A stretch of 64,000 nt of DNA, from the NCBI RefSeq assembly GCF_019024325.1, contig NZ_JAFNJS010000002.1:186118-250117 (forward strand). Reading direction: 5' to 3'. Within the stretch, counting starts at the first letter, position 1. Each line of letters opens with the position of its first letter. Shown one piece after another: positions 24,668 through 33,268 of this stretch. The DNA is from Falsiroseomonas tokyonensis (GTDB taxonomy: Bacteria; Pseudomonadota; Alphaproteobacteria; Acetobacterales; Acetobacteraceae). The position numbers and the translations under genes were made by a program. A model generated the notes under the pieces. It ran no database searches. It worked only from the letters and a program-made list of their open reading frames with translations, and was not told where the DNA came from.

Positions 24668-25518
24668 CGCCGGCGCGCCTCCGCCACGGTGATGACCACG
24701 GCGCCGGTCAGGATGATGGCGGCGCCGATCCAGCCGAACAGGTCCGGCACCTCGTTGAACAGGATCCAGCCGGCCGCCGTCACCACCACCAGGCGCAGAT
24801 ACTGGAAGGGCGCGATGGCGCTGGCCTCGCCATGGCGCAGCGCCTCCGTCACCATGAAGATGATGCCGGGCATGACGGTGGCCACCACCATCAACAAACC
24901 GAACTCGAACAGGCCGAGCGGCACCCAGGCATGCCAGGCCAGCGGCAGCACGCCAAGGCTGGTGAAGACGCCGACCCAGGCCAGCACCGTCAGCGTGCTG
25001 TCCGTGCGCGTCAGGCTGCGGGAGGACAGTGTGATGCCGCACCAGGCGATGGCCGCGGCGATGGCCGCCGCCGCCCCCAGCGCATCCACCTGCGCCCCCG
25101 GCCGCAGCATGACGGCGACGCCCAGCAGCCCCGCGATGGTGCCGAACCAGCGCCAGCGATCCACGCGCTCGCCCAGGATCGGGGCGGCCAGCAGCGTGGT
25201 GAACATCACATTGGTGAAGGACAGCACCGTGCCCGTCGCCATGTCGAGCCGGGTGAAGGAATAGTAGTAGAGTCCCCAGCAGATGAGGGAGGAGGCGCCG
25301 CGCAGCAGATGCATCGGCAGCCGCCGGGTACGGAACACGGCGAGGCCGCTGGTCGCGATGCGCGGCGTCACCCACAGAAGCTGGCCGAGGGCGCGGGCCA
25401 TCAGCTGCACCTCCACCGGAATGCCGCGCGCGGTCATCCAGCGGATCATCAGCACCTCCGCCGCGAAAAGCACGGCGGCGGCGGACATCAAGGCCGCGCC
25501 CTTCAGATTGCCACTCAT
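24664..25518 (-). CDS. EamA/DMT-family transporter, first of a coupled pair
   Basis: About 284 residues from ATG 25518 (MSGNLKGAALMSAAAVLFAAE); an upstream in-frame ATG at 25581 would add a hydrophilic Pro-rich stretch unlike the family. Ten helices. Segments VLSFTNVMFTTLLAAPILGE and APFQYLRLVVVTAAGWILF match the same positions of the downstream EamA protein, so the pair arose by duplication. It is divergent from the ketopantoate-reductase gene with 77 bases between starts. Confidence 0.86.
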   Translation of the reverse strand: MSGNLKGAALMSAAAVLFAAEVLMIRWMTARGIPVEVQLMARALGQLLWVTPRIATSGLAVFRTRRLPMHLLRGASSLICWGLYYYSFTRLDMATGTVLSFTNVMFTTLLAAPILGERVDRWRWFGTIAGLLGVAVMLRPGAQVDALGAAAAIAAAIAWCGITLSSRSLTRTDSTLTVLAWVGVFTSLGVLPLAWHAWVPLGLFEFGLLMVVATVMPGIIFMVTEALRHGEASAIAPFQYLRLVVVTAAGWILFNEVPDLFGWIGAAIILTGAVVITVAEARRR

Positions 25519-25595
25519 TGACGCGGCGCTGGTCCTGTCTAGCCTGGGGGCAGGGTGCTTTGGCGGCGGCATGTCGCGCAAGGGCGCCCGCGCGC

Positions 25596-26693
25596 ATGAC
25601 GGGTATCGGCGGAGAGGGATACAGCTTGGCTGCCAGGAACTTGGGCGAACGGGATGGGGCGCGGGAAGCGGTGGATCATGGGCCGATCCTGATCTGGGGC
25701 GCGGGGGCCATCGGCGGTACGGTGGGGGCGCATCTGGTGCGCGCGCGCCACGCGGTGGTGTTCTGCGACGTGGTGCCGGAGCATGTGGCCGCCATCGCGG
25801 ACCCCGCGCGGGGCCTGGTGATCGAGGGACCGGTGGCGCAGATGAAGGTCAGCGCCCCGGCCAGCCTGCCGGGCGCGGTGAAAGGCGTCTTCCGCCGCAT
25901 CTTCCTGGCCGTGAAGACCCACGACACGGAAGCCGCCTGCCGCCAGCTGCTGCCGCACCTGGCCGAGGACGGCTATGTGCTCTCCCTGCAGAACGGCCTC
26001 TGCGAGCGGGTGATCGCCGAGGTGTGTGGCGCGCATCGGACCATGGGCGCCTTCGTGAATTTCGGCGCGGACTGGATCGAGCCCGGCCGCATCCTCTACG
26101 GCAATCGCGGCGCGGTCGTGGTGGGCGAGCTGGACGGCGCGGCGACTCCGCGCGTGACGGCGCTGCACAAGCTGCTGGCCGAGACCTTCGAGCCGGATGC
26201 CGTGCTGACCCCCAATATCTGGGGCTATCTCTGGGGCAAGCTGGCCTATTCCAGCCTGCTCTATGCCCAGGGCCTGGCTGAGAAGGGCATTGCCGACACG
26301 CTGGCGCGCACGGAACTGCTGCCACTGGTCCGCGCGCTCTGCGGCGAAGTGATCACGGTCGCGCGGGCAGAGGGCGTGACGCCGCTCGGCTTCAACGGCT
26401 TCGATCCCAATGCCTTCGGGCCGGGCGGGACGGAGGACGCAGCGCGCGCCTCCATGATCGCCATGGAGGCCTTCAACCGCCCCAACGCCAAGACGCATTC
26501 GGGCATCTGGCGCGACCTCTGGGTGCGGCATCGCGCCACGCCCGCCGATGCGCAGATCGGCGCCGTACCGCCCATCGGCCGCGCCCATGGCCTGGCCTGC
26601 CCGAAGCTGGAGCGGTTGATCGCCATGATCCATGAATGCGAGCGCGGCGCGCGCCCGATGTCGGACTCGAACCTGACGGAGCTGATGGCATGA
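25596..26693 (+). CDS. Ketopantoate reductase family (PanE/ApbA-like) protein
   Basis: About 365 residues. The NADP-binding GAGAIGGTVGAHLVRARH near 48-65 and LAVKTHDTEAACRQL, LSLQNGLCERVIAE match 2-dehydropantoate reductases, as does YLWGKLAYSSLLYAQGL in the helical C-terminal domain. The end (THSGIWRDLWVRHRATPAD) differs from the PanE consensus, so another 2-oxoacid may be the substrate. The start is uncertain: ATG 25596 has no ribosome site, while a TTG at 25626 has GGAGAGGG seven bases upstream and would give about 355 residues. Its stop overlaps the SDR start by ATGA, so the two oxidoreductases work together. Confidence 0.85.
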   Translation: MTGIGGEGYSLAARNLGERDGAREAVDHGPILIWGAGAIGGTVGAHLVRARHAVVFCDVVPEHVAAIADPARGLVIEGPVAQMKVSAPASLPGAVKGVFRRIFLAVKTHDTEAACRQLLPHLAEDGYVLSLQNGLCERVIAEVCGAHRTMGAFVNFGADWIEPGRILYGNRGAVVVGELDGAATPRVTALHKLLAETFEPDAVLTPNIWGYLWGKLAYSSLLYAQGLAEKGIADTLARTELLPLVRALCGEVITVARAEGVTPLGFNGFDPNAFGPGGTEDAARASMIAMEAFNRPNAKTHSGIWRDLWVRHRATPADAQIGAVPPIGRAHGLACPKLERLIAMIHECERGARPMSDSNLTELMA

Positions 26694-27448
26694 ACATCCG
26701 ATATGACGGCGTGGTGGTGGCGGTGACCGGCGCCGGCCACGGCTACGGTCGCGCCATCGCCCGCGGCTTTGCCGCCCTCGGCGCCAAGGTCTTCGCCTGC
26801 GACCTCTCGGCCGATGAGCTGAAGGAAACGGCGGAGACCGAGGGCAGCATCACCACCGCCGCCTTCGACCTGACGGCCAAGGGCGCCGCCGCCGGCTGGA
26901 TCCGCGACATCGAATCCGCAACCGGCCAGCCCATCGGCGTGCTGGTCTGCAATGCCGGCGGCGTGCGCGGCCAGGTGATGCGCCCGATCGAGGAAGTGCC
27001 GGAGGAGGACTGGCACGCGATCTTCGACATCAACACCCACGCCGCCTTCAACCTGGCCAAGGCCGTGGCCCCCGGCATGAAGCGCGCCAAGACCGGCCGC
27101 ATCGTCACCATCAGCAGCGGCGCCGGGCTGAAGGCCAGCCTCACCGGCATCCAGGCCTATTGCAGCTCGAAGCACGCGCTCGTCGGCCTGACGCGCCAGC
27201 TCTCCCGCGAATTCGGCCCCTTCGGCATCACGGTGAATTCCGTGGCGCCGGGCTTCGCCCTGTCCAACCCCGCCTCGATCAAGCAGTTCGAGAGCTATGG
27301 CGAGGAAGGCCAGAAGGCCATGCTGAACCGCATCGCCATGCGCCGGCTCGGCGAGCCGGAGGACATGGCGAACGCCGTGCTGTTCTTCGCCTCGCCGTTT
27401 GCGAGCTGGATCACCGGCCAGGTGCTGCAGGTCGACGGCGGCAGCTGA
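26690..27448 (+). CDS. Short-chain dehydrogenase/reductase
   Basis: 252 residues, classical SDR. Cofactor motif VTGAGHGYGRAIARGFA, structural LVCNAGGVRG, catalytic Ser in TISSGAGLKAS, catalytic YCSSKHALVG (Y-x-x-x-K), and the C-terminal ITGQVLQVDGGS ending. No Asp/Arg pattern decides clearly between NAD and NADP, though ACDLSADELKE has the Asp after strand 2 that favours NAD. Translationally coupled to the ketopantoate-reductase-like gene. Confidence 0.92.
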   Translation: MNIRYDGVVVAVTGAGHGYGRAIARGFAALGAKVFACDLSADELKETAETEGSITTAAFDLTAKGAAAGWIRDIESATGQPIGVLVCNAGGVRGQVMRPIEEVPEEDWHAIFDINTHAAFNLAKAVAPGMKRAKTGRIVTISSGAGLKASLTGIQAYCSSKHALVGLTRQLSREFGPFGITVNSVAPGFALSNPASIKQFESYGEEGQKAMLNRIAMRRLGEPEDMANAVLFFASPFASWITGQVLQVDGGS

Positions 27449-27772
27449 TCAGCGCGGCGTCGTCGTCGCCGGCTGCGGCGTCTGGGGCGGCCGGGCCTGG
27501 CGCTGCTGGGCCTGCTGCCGCTGGCGCTGCTGGGCCTGCTGGCGCGCGGCGCGGCGCTGCGCCTCGGTCTGCTGCGCCTGCCGGCGCAACCGCTGGGTGC
27601 GGGTCTGCGGCGGGCCGCCGGGCGGCGTCGCGCTGTGCAGATCCTGGCGCATGTTCCAATTCTGCCCATGGACGGCACCGGAATTGGGACCGGTGATCGG
27701 CGCGCTCTGCGCCCGGGCCAGGCCAGGCAGCGCCAGCAGGCAGGCAAGAACGATGGCAGCGCGCATGGTCAT
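27449..27772 (-). CDS. Secreted Gln/Arg-rich protein, unknown function
   Basis: 107 residues. A signal peptide (MRAAIVLACLLALPGLARAQ) is followed by a short conserved-looking part (PITGPNSGAVHGQNWNMRQD) and then a low-complexity region made almost only of Gln, Arg and Ala, ending in a Pro/Thr tail. It probably resides in the periplasm. The gene abuts the SDR stop tail to tail with no gap. I do not recognise a family. Confidence 0.65.
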   Translation of the reverse strand: MTMRAAIVLACLLALPGLARAQSAPITGPNSGAVHGQNWNMRQDLHSATPPGGPPQTRTQRLRRQAQQTEAQRRAARQQAQQRQRQQAQQRQARPPQTPQPATTTPR

Positions 27773-27827
27773 TCCCTCCCGCTCATGCGGTGGGATTATA
27801 GACCAGGAAGCGGACGTTTCGCCAATC

Positions 27828-28979
27828 TCAAGAAAGGCGCGTCAACAGCCCCGCGAAAAGCCGCGCGCGCGGCACCAGGCTGCCAACCTGGATATGCTCG
27901 TCCAGCGTATGCGCCCCGGCCCCGGCCACGCCGAGCCCGTCCAGCGTCGGGATGCCCATCGCGCCGGTGAAATTGCCGTCCGAGCCGCCGCCCGAGGATT
28001 GGTGCGCAATATCGAAGCCCAGGCTCCGCGCCAGGCCGCGCGCCACATTGTACAGCGCCATGGTGCCTGAATCCGGCTCCCAGACCGGTCGCGTCACGCC
28101 GCGCGTCACCTCCAGCGCCACATCCGGCGCGGCGGGCTTCAGCGCCAGCATGCGCGAAACGCCGGCGTCGAGATCCGCCTGCCGCTTGGCCATGGACAGC
28201 ACCTCGGCATCGCAATGCGTCGCCACGCAATTCACCCATTGCCCGCCATGGATCACGCCGGCGGAGAAGGTGCAGTCCTCCGTCGTCATCGCCTCGATCG
28301 CCAGCACCTGGCGGCACATCTCGCGGATCGCGCTGCGCCCCTCGCCGAGCGTCGCGCCGGCATGGCTCGGGCGGCCGGTGGTGCGCAGCCTGAAGCGGGC
28401 GATGGCATAGCGGCCGGTCACCACGCCGCCATCGGGGCGGGCCGGCTCCGGCACCAGCACGAAGCGGGCGCGGCGTGCCTCGGCCTCGATCATGTCCCGC
28501 GTCGAGGGGCTGCCCACCTCCTCGTCCGAGGTCAGCAGGAAGGTGACGGGCAGCGGCGTCGGCAGGCCGGCGCGCAGGATCTGGCGCATCGCCTCCACCG
28601 CCAGGAAGGTGCCGCCCTTCATGTCGAAGATGCCCGGGCCGCGGCAGGTGCCGCCCTCGCGCTTCCAGGGCAGTTTTTGCAGCGTCCCCACGGGGTGGAC
28701 GGTGTCCAGATGCGCCAGCACCAGGATGCCGGGCGTGGTATCGCCGGCCGGATGCGGGAAGCGGGCGCGGATGCAGTCGCCGAAGCCGAGGCGGCCGGGG
28801 ATGCGCTCCACCCGCGCGCCGAGCAGCGCCAGGTCGCGGCCGGCCAAATCCATCATCCGCCCCACCGCCGCGGCATCGAAGGTCGGGCTTTCGCATTCCA
28901 CCCAGGGGCGCAGCCCGTCCAGCATGGCCTCGGTGTCGAAGGGCAGGTCGAGGGCGGGGGTGGTGGGGGCGTCGTCCAT
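27828..28979 (-). CDS. M20-family metallopeptidase (carboxypeptidase G2-like)
   Basis: 383 residues from ATG 28979. Zinc-binding and catalytic motifs in order: VLAHLDTVHPVGTL (H-x-D), FDMKGG (bridging Asp), TSDEEVGSPS (catalytic Glu-Glu), and a distal HTLDEHIQ with the last His ligand. QSSGGGSDGNFTG is typical of the CPG2/ArgE branch. The dimerisation (lid) domain is in the middle, beginning near GRPSHAG. No signal peptide. Cleaves an amide or peptide bond of an N-acylated amino acid; the exact substrate is unknown. It is divergent from the TauD-like gene across a tandem-repeat promoter gap. Confidence 0.88.
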   Translation of the reverse strand: MDDAPTTPALDLPFDTEAMLDGLRPWVECESPTFDAAAVGRMMDLAGRDLALLGARVERIPGRLGFGDCIRARFPHPAGDTTPGILVLAHLDTVHPVGTLQKLPWKREGGTCRGPGIFDMKGGTFLAVEAMRQILRAGLPTPLPVTFLLTSDEEVGSPSTRDMIEAEARRARFVLVPEPARPDGGVVTGRYAIARFRLRTTGRPSHAGATLGEGRSAIREMCRQVLAIEAMTTEDCTFSAGVIHGGQWVNCVATHCDAEVLSMAKRQADLDAGVSRMLALKPAAPDVALEVTRGVTRPVWEPDSGTMALYNVARGLARSLGFDIAHQSSGGGSDGNFTGAMGIPTLDGLGVAGAGAHTLDEHIQVGSLVPRARLFAGLLTRLS

Positions 28980-29030
28980 GTCGGGCTCTCCGGCGAAGGC
29001 GGCAGCCTGGGGGCAGGGGGGGCGGGAAGG

Positions 29031-29079
29031 CAAGACACCCGCCCCAGGACACCCGCCCCAGGACACCCGCCCCAAGACA
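29031..29079. repeat. 14-bp tandem repeat in a divergent intergenic region
   Basis: Three full units (29031-29044, 29045-29058, 29059-29072) of CAGGACACCCGCCC (first unit CAAGAC...), then seven bases of a fourth unit. The array lies in the 136-base gap between the M20 peptidase and TauD-like starts. Confidence 0.85.
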
Positions 29080-29115
29080 TGGGCGGCCGGCGCCTGGGCT
29101 GTTAGTGTGGCGGGA

Positions 29116-30147
29116 ATGAGTGACACGCCCCAGGCTTCCCCACCCACTCCCCCGCCCGCCCAGCGGCTCCGCCTGGTGCCGCAGGCCGGCCCCGCCGCCT
29201 GGCGCGCCGCGGATCTCCGTCCCTCCGACTGGATGATCCCGGTGGGCGCCGAGGATCTGGCCGAGCTCGAACAGGCGCTGACCGCCCTCGGCGGCCGCGC
29301 CCCGGCCACGGCGGCGGAGGCGCCGCTGCCGCGCCTCGGCGCCGTGCTGCATGGCGCGGCGTCCCGCCTCGATACCGGTCGCGGATTCGCGCTGCTGCGC
29401 GGCCTGACCCTGGAAAGGCTGGGGGAGGCGCTGGCCGAGCCCCTGCTGATGGCCATCGGCACCCATCTCGGCCGGCCGCTGCCGGGCGAGGCAGGCGCGG
29501 TGCAGCGCCTGTCGAGTGCGGCCGGCGGCGCGCTGCGCTGGCGCTTCCATGCCGATGCGGCGGATGTCGTGGCGCTGCTGGTGATGCGCCAGCCGCCGGA
29601 TGTGGACCCGGCCATGCTGGTCGCCGCCGCCTCCGTGCACAATGAGATGATGAAGCGCGACCGCGCGGCGCTGGAGCTGCTGTATCGCCCGCTGCCGCAT
29701 GCGGCACCGGGCGGGGCGGTGCTGGACCTGCCGGTCTTCAGCATCGCCTCCGGCGCCTTCGTCGGCCGCTATGCGCGCGACGCGATCGATGCCGCGCAGC
29801 GCCTGCCGGAAACGCCGCGGCTGACGGGGGCGCAGATGCAGGCGCTGGACCTGCTCGACAGCCTTTGCGCCGAGCCGGGCCTGGCGCTGCGGATGGAGGT
29901 GCGGCCCGGCGACGTGCTGCTGTTCAATCCGCTGCAGGTCTGGAAGCGCCGGGCCGAGGGCCTGGCCGAGCCGCCAGTGGAACCCTCGCCCGCCGCCGAG
30001 GCCGAGCCGGCGCCGCCCGCGGCGATTTCCACCGGCAAGCGCGAATCGCTGCGCCTGCTGCTGCTGACCGAAACCTCCCGCGCCCTGCCGGAGGGGCTGC
30101 CGGCCCTGGTCGGTGCGCCCGAGAATGGCGGCATGGTGGGGGGCTAG
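29116..30147 (+). CDS. TauD/TfdA dioxygenase-fold protein lacking the distal iron-binding His
   Basis: 343 residues. The fold is recognisable from GFALLRGLTLERL, RWRFHADAADVVALLVM (the H-x-D iron motif, His145 and Asp147), ASVHNEMMKRDRAALELLY and the C-terminal EVRPGDVLLFNPLQVWKRRA. In active members the last segment reads like NN-x-x-x-LH-x-R; here Lys277 stands where the second iron-binding His is expected, while Arg279 (2-oxoglutarate) remains. A Pro/Ala/Glu-rich insert precedes the last strand. ATG 29116 was chosen as the first codon clear of the repeats. The racemase-like gene follows after four bases. Confidence 0.72.
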   Translation: MSDTPQASPPTPPPAQRLRLVPQAGPAAWRAADLRPSDWMIPVGAEDLAELEQALTALGGRAPATAAEAPLPRLGAVLHGAASRLDTGRGFALLRGLTLERLGEALAEPLLMAIGTHLGRPLPGEAGAVQRLSSAAGGALRWRFHADAADVVALLVMRQPPDVDPAMLVAAASVHNEMMKRDRAALELLYRPLPHAAPGGAVLDLPVFSIASGAFVGRYARDAIDAAQRLPETPRLTGAQMQALDLLDSLCAEPGLALRMEVRPGDVLLFNPLQVWKRRAEGLAEPPVEPSPAAEAEPAPPAAISTGKRESLRLLLLTETSRALPEGLPALVGAPENGGMVGG

Positions 30148-30151
30148 GCGC

Positions 30152-30883
30152 ATGCGCATCCTGGTGGCCAATGCCAATACCACCCAGGCCATCACCGCCG
30201 CCTGCGTCGCCGCCGCCCAGGCCGCGGCCGCGCCGGGCACCGAGATTATCGGCGCCACGCCCGCCTTCGGCCCGGCGGTGATCTCGACCCGGGCGGAGAA
30301 TGCCATCGCCGCCCATGCGCTGCTGGCGACGCTGGCCGAATATGCCGGGACCATTGACGCGGCAGTGCTGGCCGTCAGCCACGACACGGCGCTGGAGGCG
30401 GCGCGGCAGCTGATGCCCTGCCCGGTGATCGGCATGACGGAGGCCGCCTGCCTGACCGCCTGCCTGGTCGGCGGCCAGTTCGGCGTGCTGACCCTGGGCC
30501 AGGCCGGACCCTATGAGGAGTTGGTGGCGCGCCACGGGCTGACGGCGCGCTGCGGCCAGGTGCTGGGCCTGCCGCTGACGCCGCAGCAGGCCATCGCCAA
30601 TCCGGATGGCGCGGCCGGCCAGGTGCTGGCGGCGGCGGAGGCGATGGCGGCGCGCTGCGATTCGGTGGTGCTGGCCGGCGCGGCACTGGCCGGCATGGCC
30701 GCCGCCTTGCAGCCGCGCGCCGCCCTGCCCCTGCTGGATGGCATCGCCTGCGCGGTGAAGCTGGCCGAGGCGCTGGCGGCGCTGCGCCTGCCGAAGCCGC
30801 GCAGCGGCAGCTATGCCGCGCCGGAGGGCCGCGCGGCGCTCGGCCTTTCGCCCGCGCTGGCGGCGCTGCTGCGCGGCGCCTGA
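30152..30883 (+). CDS. Asp/Glu/hydantoin racemase-fold protein lacking both catalytic cysteines
   Basis: 243 residues. The overall match to hydantoin/allantoin racemases is good: NANTTQAITAACVAAAQAAA, GATPAFGPAVIS, CPVIGMTEAACLTACLVG and LPLLDGIACAVKLAEAL. The two catalytic Cys positions (usually ACF-D and LGCAGM) read LAVSHDT (Val75) and LAGAAL (Gly176) here. So the two-base racemase mechanism should not work. It may be a decarboxylase-like, binding or regulatory relative. It is four bases downstream of the TauD-like gene and probably cotranscribed. Confidence 0.75.
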   Translation: MRILVANANTTQAITAACVAAAQAAAAPGTEIIGATPAFGPAVISTRAENAIAAHALLATLAEYAGTIDAAVLAVSHDTALEAARQLMPCPVIGMTEAACLTACLVGGQFGVLTLGQAGPYEELVARHGLTARCGQVLGLPLTPQQAIANPDGAAGQVLAAAEAMAARCDSVVLAGAALAGMAAALQPRAALPLLDGIACAVKLAEALAALRLPKPRSGSYAAPEGRAALGLSPALAALLRGA

Positions 30884-30935
30884 CAGGAACTCCGCCGGTC
30901 GCGCGACGTTGCCTTGCCGACACGGAGGCAGCGCG

Positions 30936-31769
30936 ATGCGGTTGGGCGGTGGACGCGAAAGCGGGAATGTCGAGGACCGGCGCGGTGGCGGCGGAATCGG
31001 CCGCGGGGGCATCGCCATCGGCGGCGGCTTCGGTGGCGTGGTGCTGGTGGTGCTGGCGCTGCTCTTCGGTGTCGATCCCTCGGTCATCCTCTCCGGTATG
31101 GACCCGGCGCCCCAGACCCAGCAGCGCCAGGCGGATGGCGCCCCGGCGCAGGATGAGGGTGCGCGCTTCGTGCGCCGCGTCCTGGCCGAGACCGAGGATG
31201 TCTGGACCCCCGCCTTCCGCGAGATCGGCCGCGAATACCGCGCGCCGAAGCTGGTCCTGTTCAGCGGCGCGGTGCAGAGCGCCTGCGGCGTGGCCCAGGC
31301 GCAGGTCGGCCCCTTCTACTGCCCGGGCGACCAGCAGGTGTATATCGACCTCGACTTCCTGGCCGAGATGCAGCGCCGGCTCGGCGCGCCGGGCGATTTC
31401 GCCGCCGCCTATGTCATCGCGCATGAGGTCGGCCACCATGTGCAGAACCAGCTCGGCGTGCTGGGCCGGGCGCAGCGCGGCGACAATGCCATGCAGGTGC
31501 GGATCGAGCTGCAGGCCGATTGCCTTGCCGGCCTCTGGGCCCGGCGCGCGCAGGATGCGCGGCAGATCCTGGAGGATGGCGATATCGAGGAAGGCCTGGG
31601 CGCCGCCGCTGCCGTGGGCGATGACCGGCTGCAGCGCCGGGGCGGCGGGCAGGTGGTGCCGGAAAGCTTCACCCATGGCAGTTCCGCGCAGCGCGTGCGT
31701 TGGTTCCGCGCCGGGCTGCAATCGGGCCAGCTGACTGCCTGCGACACTTTCGGGGCGCGCCAGCTTTAG
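30936..31769 (+). CDS. Neutral zinc metallopeptidase (YpfJ/KPN_02809 family)
   Basis: 277 residues. After a short Gly/Arg-rich N terminus there is one membrane helix (GGVVLVVLALLFGVDPSVI, about 35-53). The zinc-binding motif is VIAHEVGHHVQN (HExxH), with the family's paired ELQADCLAGLWA downstream providing the third ligand, and SACGVAQAQVGPFYCPGDQQ typical of the family. Likely anchored in the inner membrane with the catalytic domain outside. CACGGAGG lies just before ATG 30936. The physiological substrate is unknown for the whole family. Confidence 0.92.
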   Translation: MRLGGGRESGNVEDRRGGGGIGRGGIAIGGGFGGVVLVVLALLFGVDPSVILSGMDPAPQTQQRQADGAPAQDEGARFVRRVLAETEDVWTPAFREIGREYRAPKLVLFSGAVQSACGVAQAQVGPFYCPGDQQVYIDLDFLAEMQRRLGAPGDFAAAYVIAHEVGHHVQNQLGVLGRAQRGDNAMQVRIELQADCLAGLWARRAQDARQILEDGDIEEGLGAAAAVGDDRLQRRGGGQVVPESFTHGSSAQRVRWFRAGLQSGQLTACDTFGARQL

Positions 31770-31798
31770 TCTTTCGACGGCATGGCTAGACTAGGCGC

Positions 31799-33262
31799 AT
31801 GCCGAAGATCGCAGTCGCCCGCCTCTGGTTCGAGGGCAATTCCTTCTCCCCCACCGTGACGGCGCCCGAGGCGCTGCGGTCCCGCGAATGGGTGGCGGGG
31901 CCGGAGGCGCTGGCGCGCTATGCCGGCACCGCCACCGAACTGGGCGGGCTGGCGCGCTTCCTGGCGGCGCGGCCGGATTGGCAGGCCACCATCCTGCGCT
32001 GCACCTCCGCCCAGCCCGGCGGCCCGCTGACCAAGGACGCCTTCGAAGGCTGGCTGGAGGAGGTGCTGAAGGGCCTGCGCGCCGGCGGCCCCTGGGATGG
32101 CGTCTATCTTTCCCTTCACGGCGCCTGCGTGGCGGAGGGGGAGCCGGCGGCGGATCTCGCCATCGTCCGGCAGGTGCGCGCGGCCATCGGCGCCACGCCG
32201 CTGACCGCCAGCTTCGACTTCCACGGCAATATGGCGCCCGAACTGGCGACCCTGCTGGACGGCGCCAGCGTCTATCGCACCTATCCCCACCTCGACATGG
32301 ATGCGACCGCGCTGCGGGCCCTGGCCCTGCTGGAACGCCGCATGGCCGGCCAGCGCATCTTCGGAGCAATCGCGAAACTGCCGCAGGTGCTGCATTCCTT
32401 CCACATGCGCTCCGAGGCCGGGCCGATGGCGGAGGTCTGGGCGGAGGCCGCGGCGCTGGAGCACGGCGAGGTGCTGGAGGCCGCGCCCTTCGGCGGCTTC
32501 TCCTGGGGCGATACGCCGCATGCCGGCCCCAGCGGCATGGCCTGGGTCACCAGCCCGGAGGCCGCCAGCCGCGCCGCCCAGGCGGTGCTGGACGCCATCG
32601 CACGACGCCTGCCGCGCTTCGCCGTGACGCTGCCGGGGCCGGAGGCCGCGCTGGCCACGGCGCTGGCCGCGCCGCCTGGCCTGGTGGCGCTGCTCGACCC
32701 GGCCGACAATCCGCTTTCGGGCGGCGTCGCGGACAGCCCCGGCCTGCTGCGCGCCCTTGTGGAGGCGGCGCCGGGCGTGCCCACCGTCTTCGCCTTCCTG
32801 CATGACCCTGTCACCGTCACCGCGGCGCAGCAGGTGGGGGAGGGAGGCCTTGCCGACTTCGCGCTCGGCGCCCGCACCACCGCGGATTTCGGCCCGCCGG
32901 TCGCGGTCTCCGCCACGGTCGAAAAACTGACCGACGGCCGCTTCACCAATGCCGGCCCGATGGAGCGTGGCGCGCCCGTCGATCTCGGCGCCACCGCGGT
33001 GCTGCTGGTGGGCGGCTGGCTGCGCATCATCGTCACCAGCCGCAAGGAAGCCGCGGTGGACCCCGGCTTCTTCGCGCTGCATGGCATCGACCTCGGCGCC
33101 ACGCGGCTGCTGGCGAACAAGGCGAAGAACCACTTCCGGGCCGCCTTCGCCGGGCGCTGCGCCGCGATCGTGGAATGCGATTGCCCGGGCCCCGCGGCGC
33201 TCGACCTCGCCGCGCTGCCCTTCCGGCATGTGCCGGCCGCCTGGCTGCGGCCGGTGGGCTGA
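31799..33262 (+). CDS. M81-family metallopeptidase (MlrC-like)
   Basis: 487 residues, full length for the MlrC family named after the microcystin-degrading peptidase of Sphingomonas. Conserved segments: IAVARLWFEGNSFSP, YLSLHGACVAEGEPAADL, ASFDFHGNMAPEL, YRTYPHLDMDATA, LDPADNPLSGGVADS and the C-terminal LLANKAKNHFRAAF. Members are common in Acetobacteraceae and usually sit beside binding proteins for unknown peptides or amides. Here it lies 29 bases after the zinc peptidase gene and converges on two Bug receptor genes. No microcystin role is implied. Confidence 0.9.
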   Translation: MPKIAVARLWFEGNSFSPTVTAPEALRSREWVAGPEALARYAGTATELGGLARFLAARPDWQATILRCTSAQPGGPLTKDAFEGWLEEVLKGLRAGGPWDGVYLSLHGACVAEGEPAADLAIVRQVRAAIGATPLTASFDFHGNMAPELATLLDGASVYRTYPHLDMDATALRALALLERRMAGQRIFGAIAKLPQVLHSFHMRSEAGPMAEVWAEAAALEHGEVLEAAPFGGFSWGDTPHAGPSGMAWVTSPEAASRAAQAVLDAIARRLPRFAVTLPGPEAALATALAAPPGLVALLDPADNPLSGGVADSPGLLRALVEAAPGVPTVFAFLHDPVTVTAAQQVGEGGLADFALGARTTADFGPPVAVSATVEKLTDGRFTNAGPMERGAPVDLGATAVLLVGGWLRIIVTSRKEAAVDPGFFALHGIDLGATRLLANKAKNHFRAAFAGRCAAIVECDCPGPAALDLAALPFRHVPAAWLRPVG

Positions 33263-33268
33263 CGCCGC

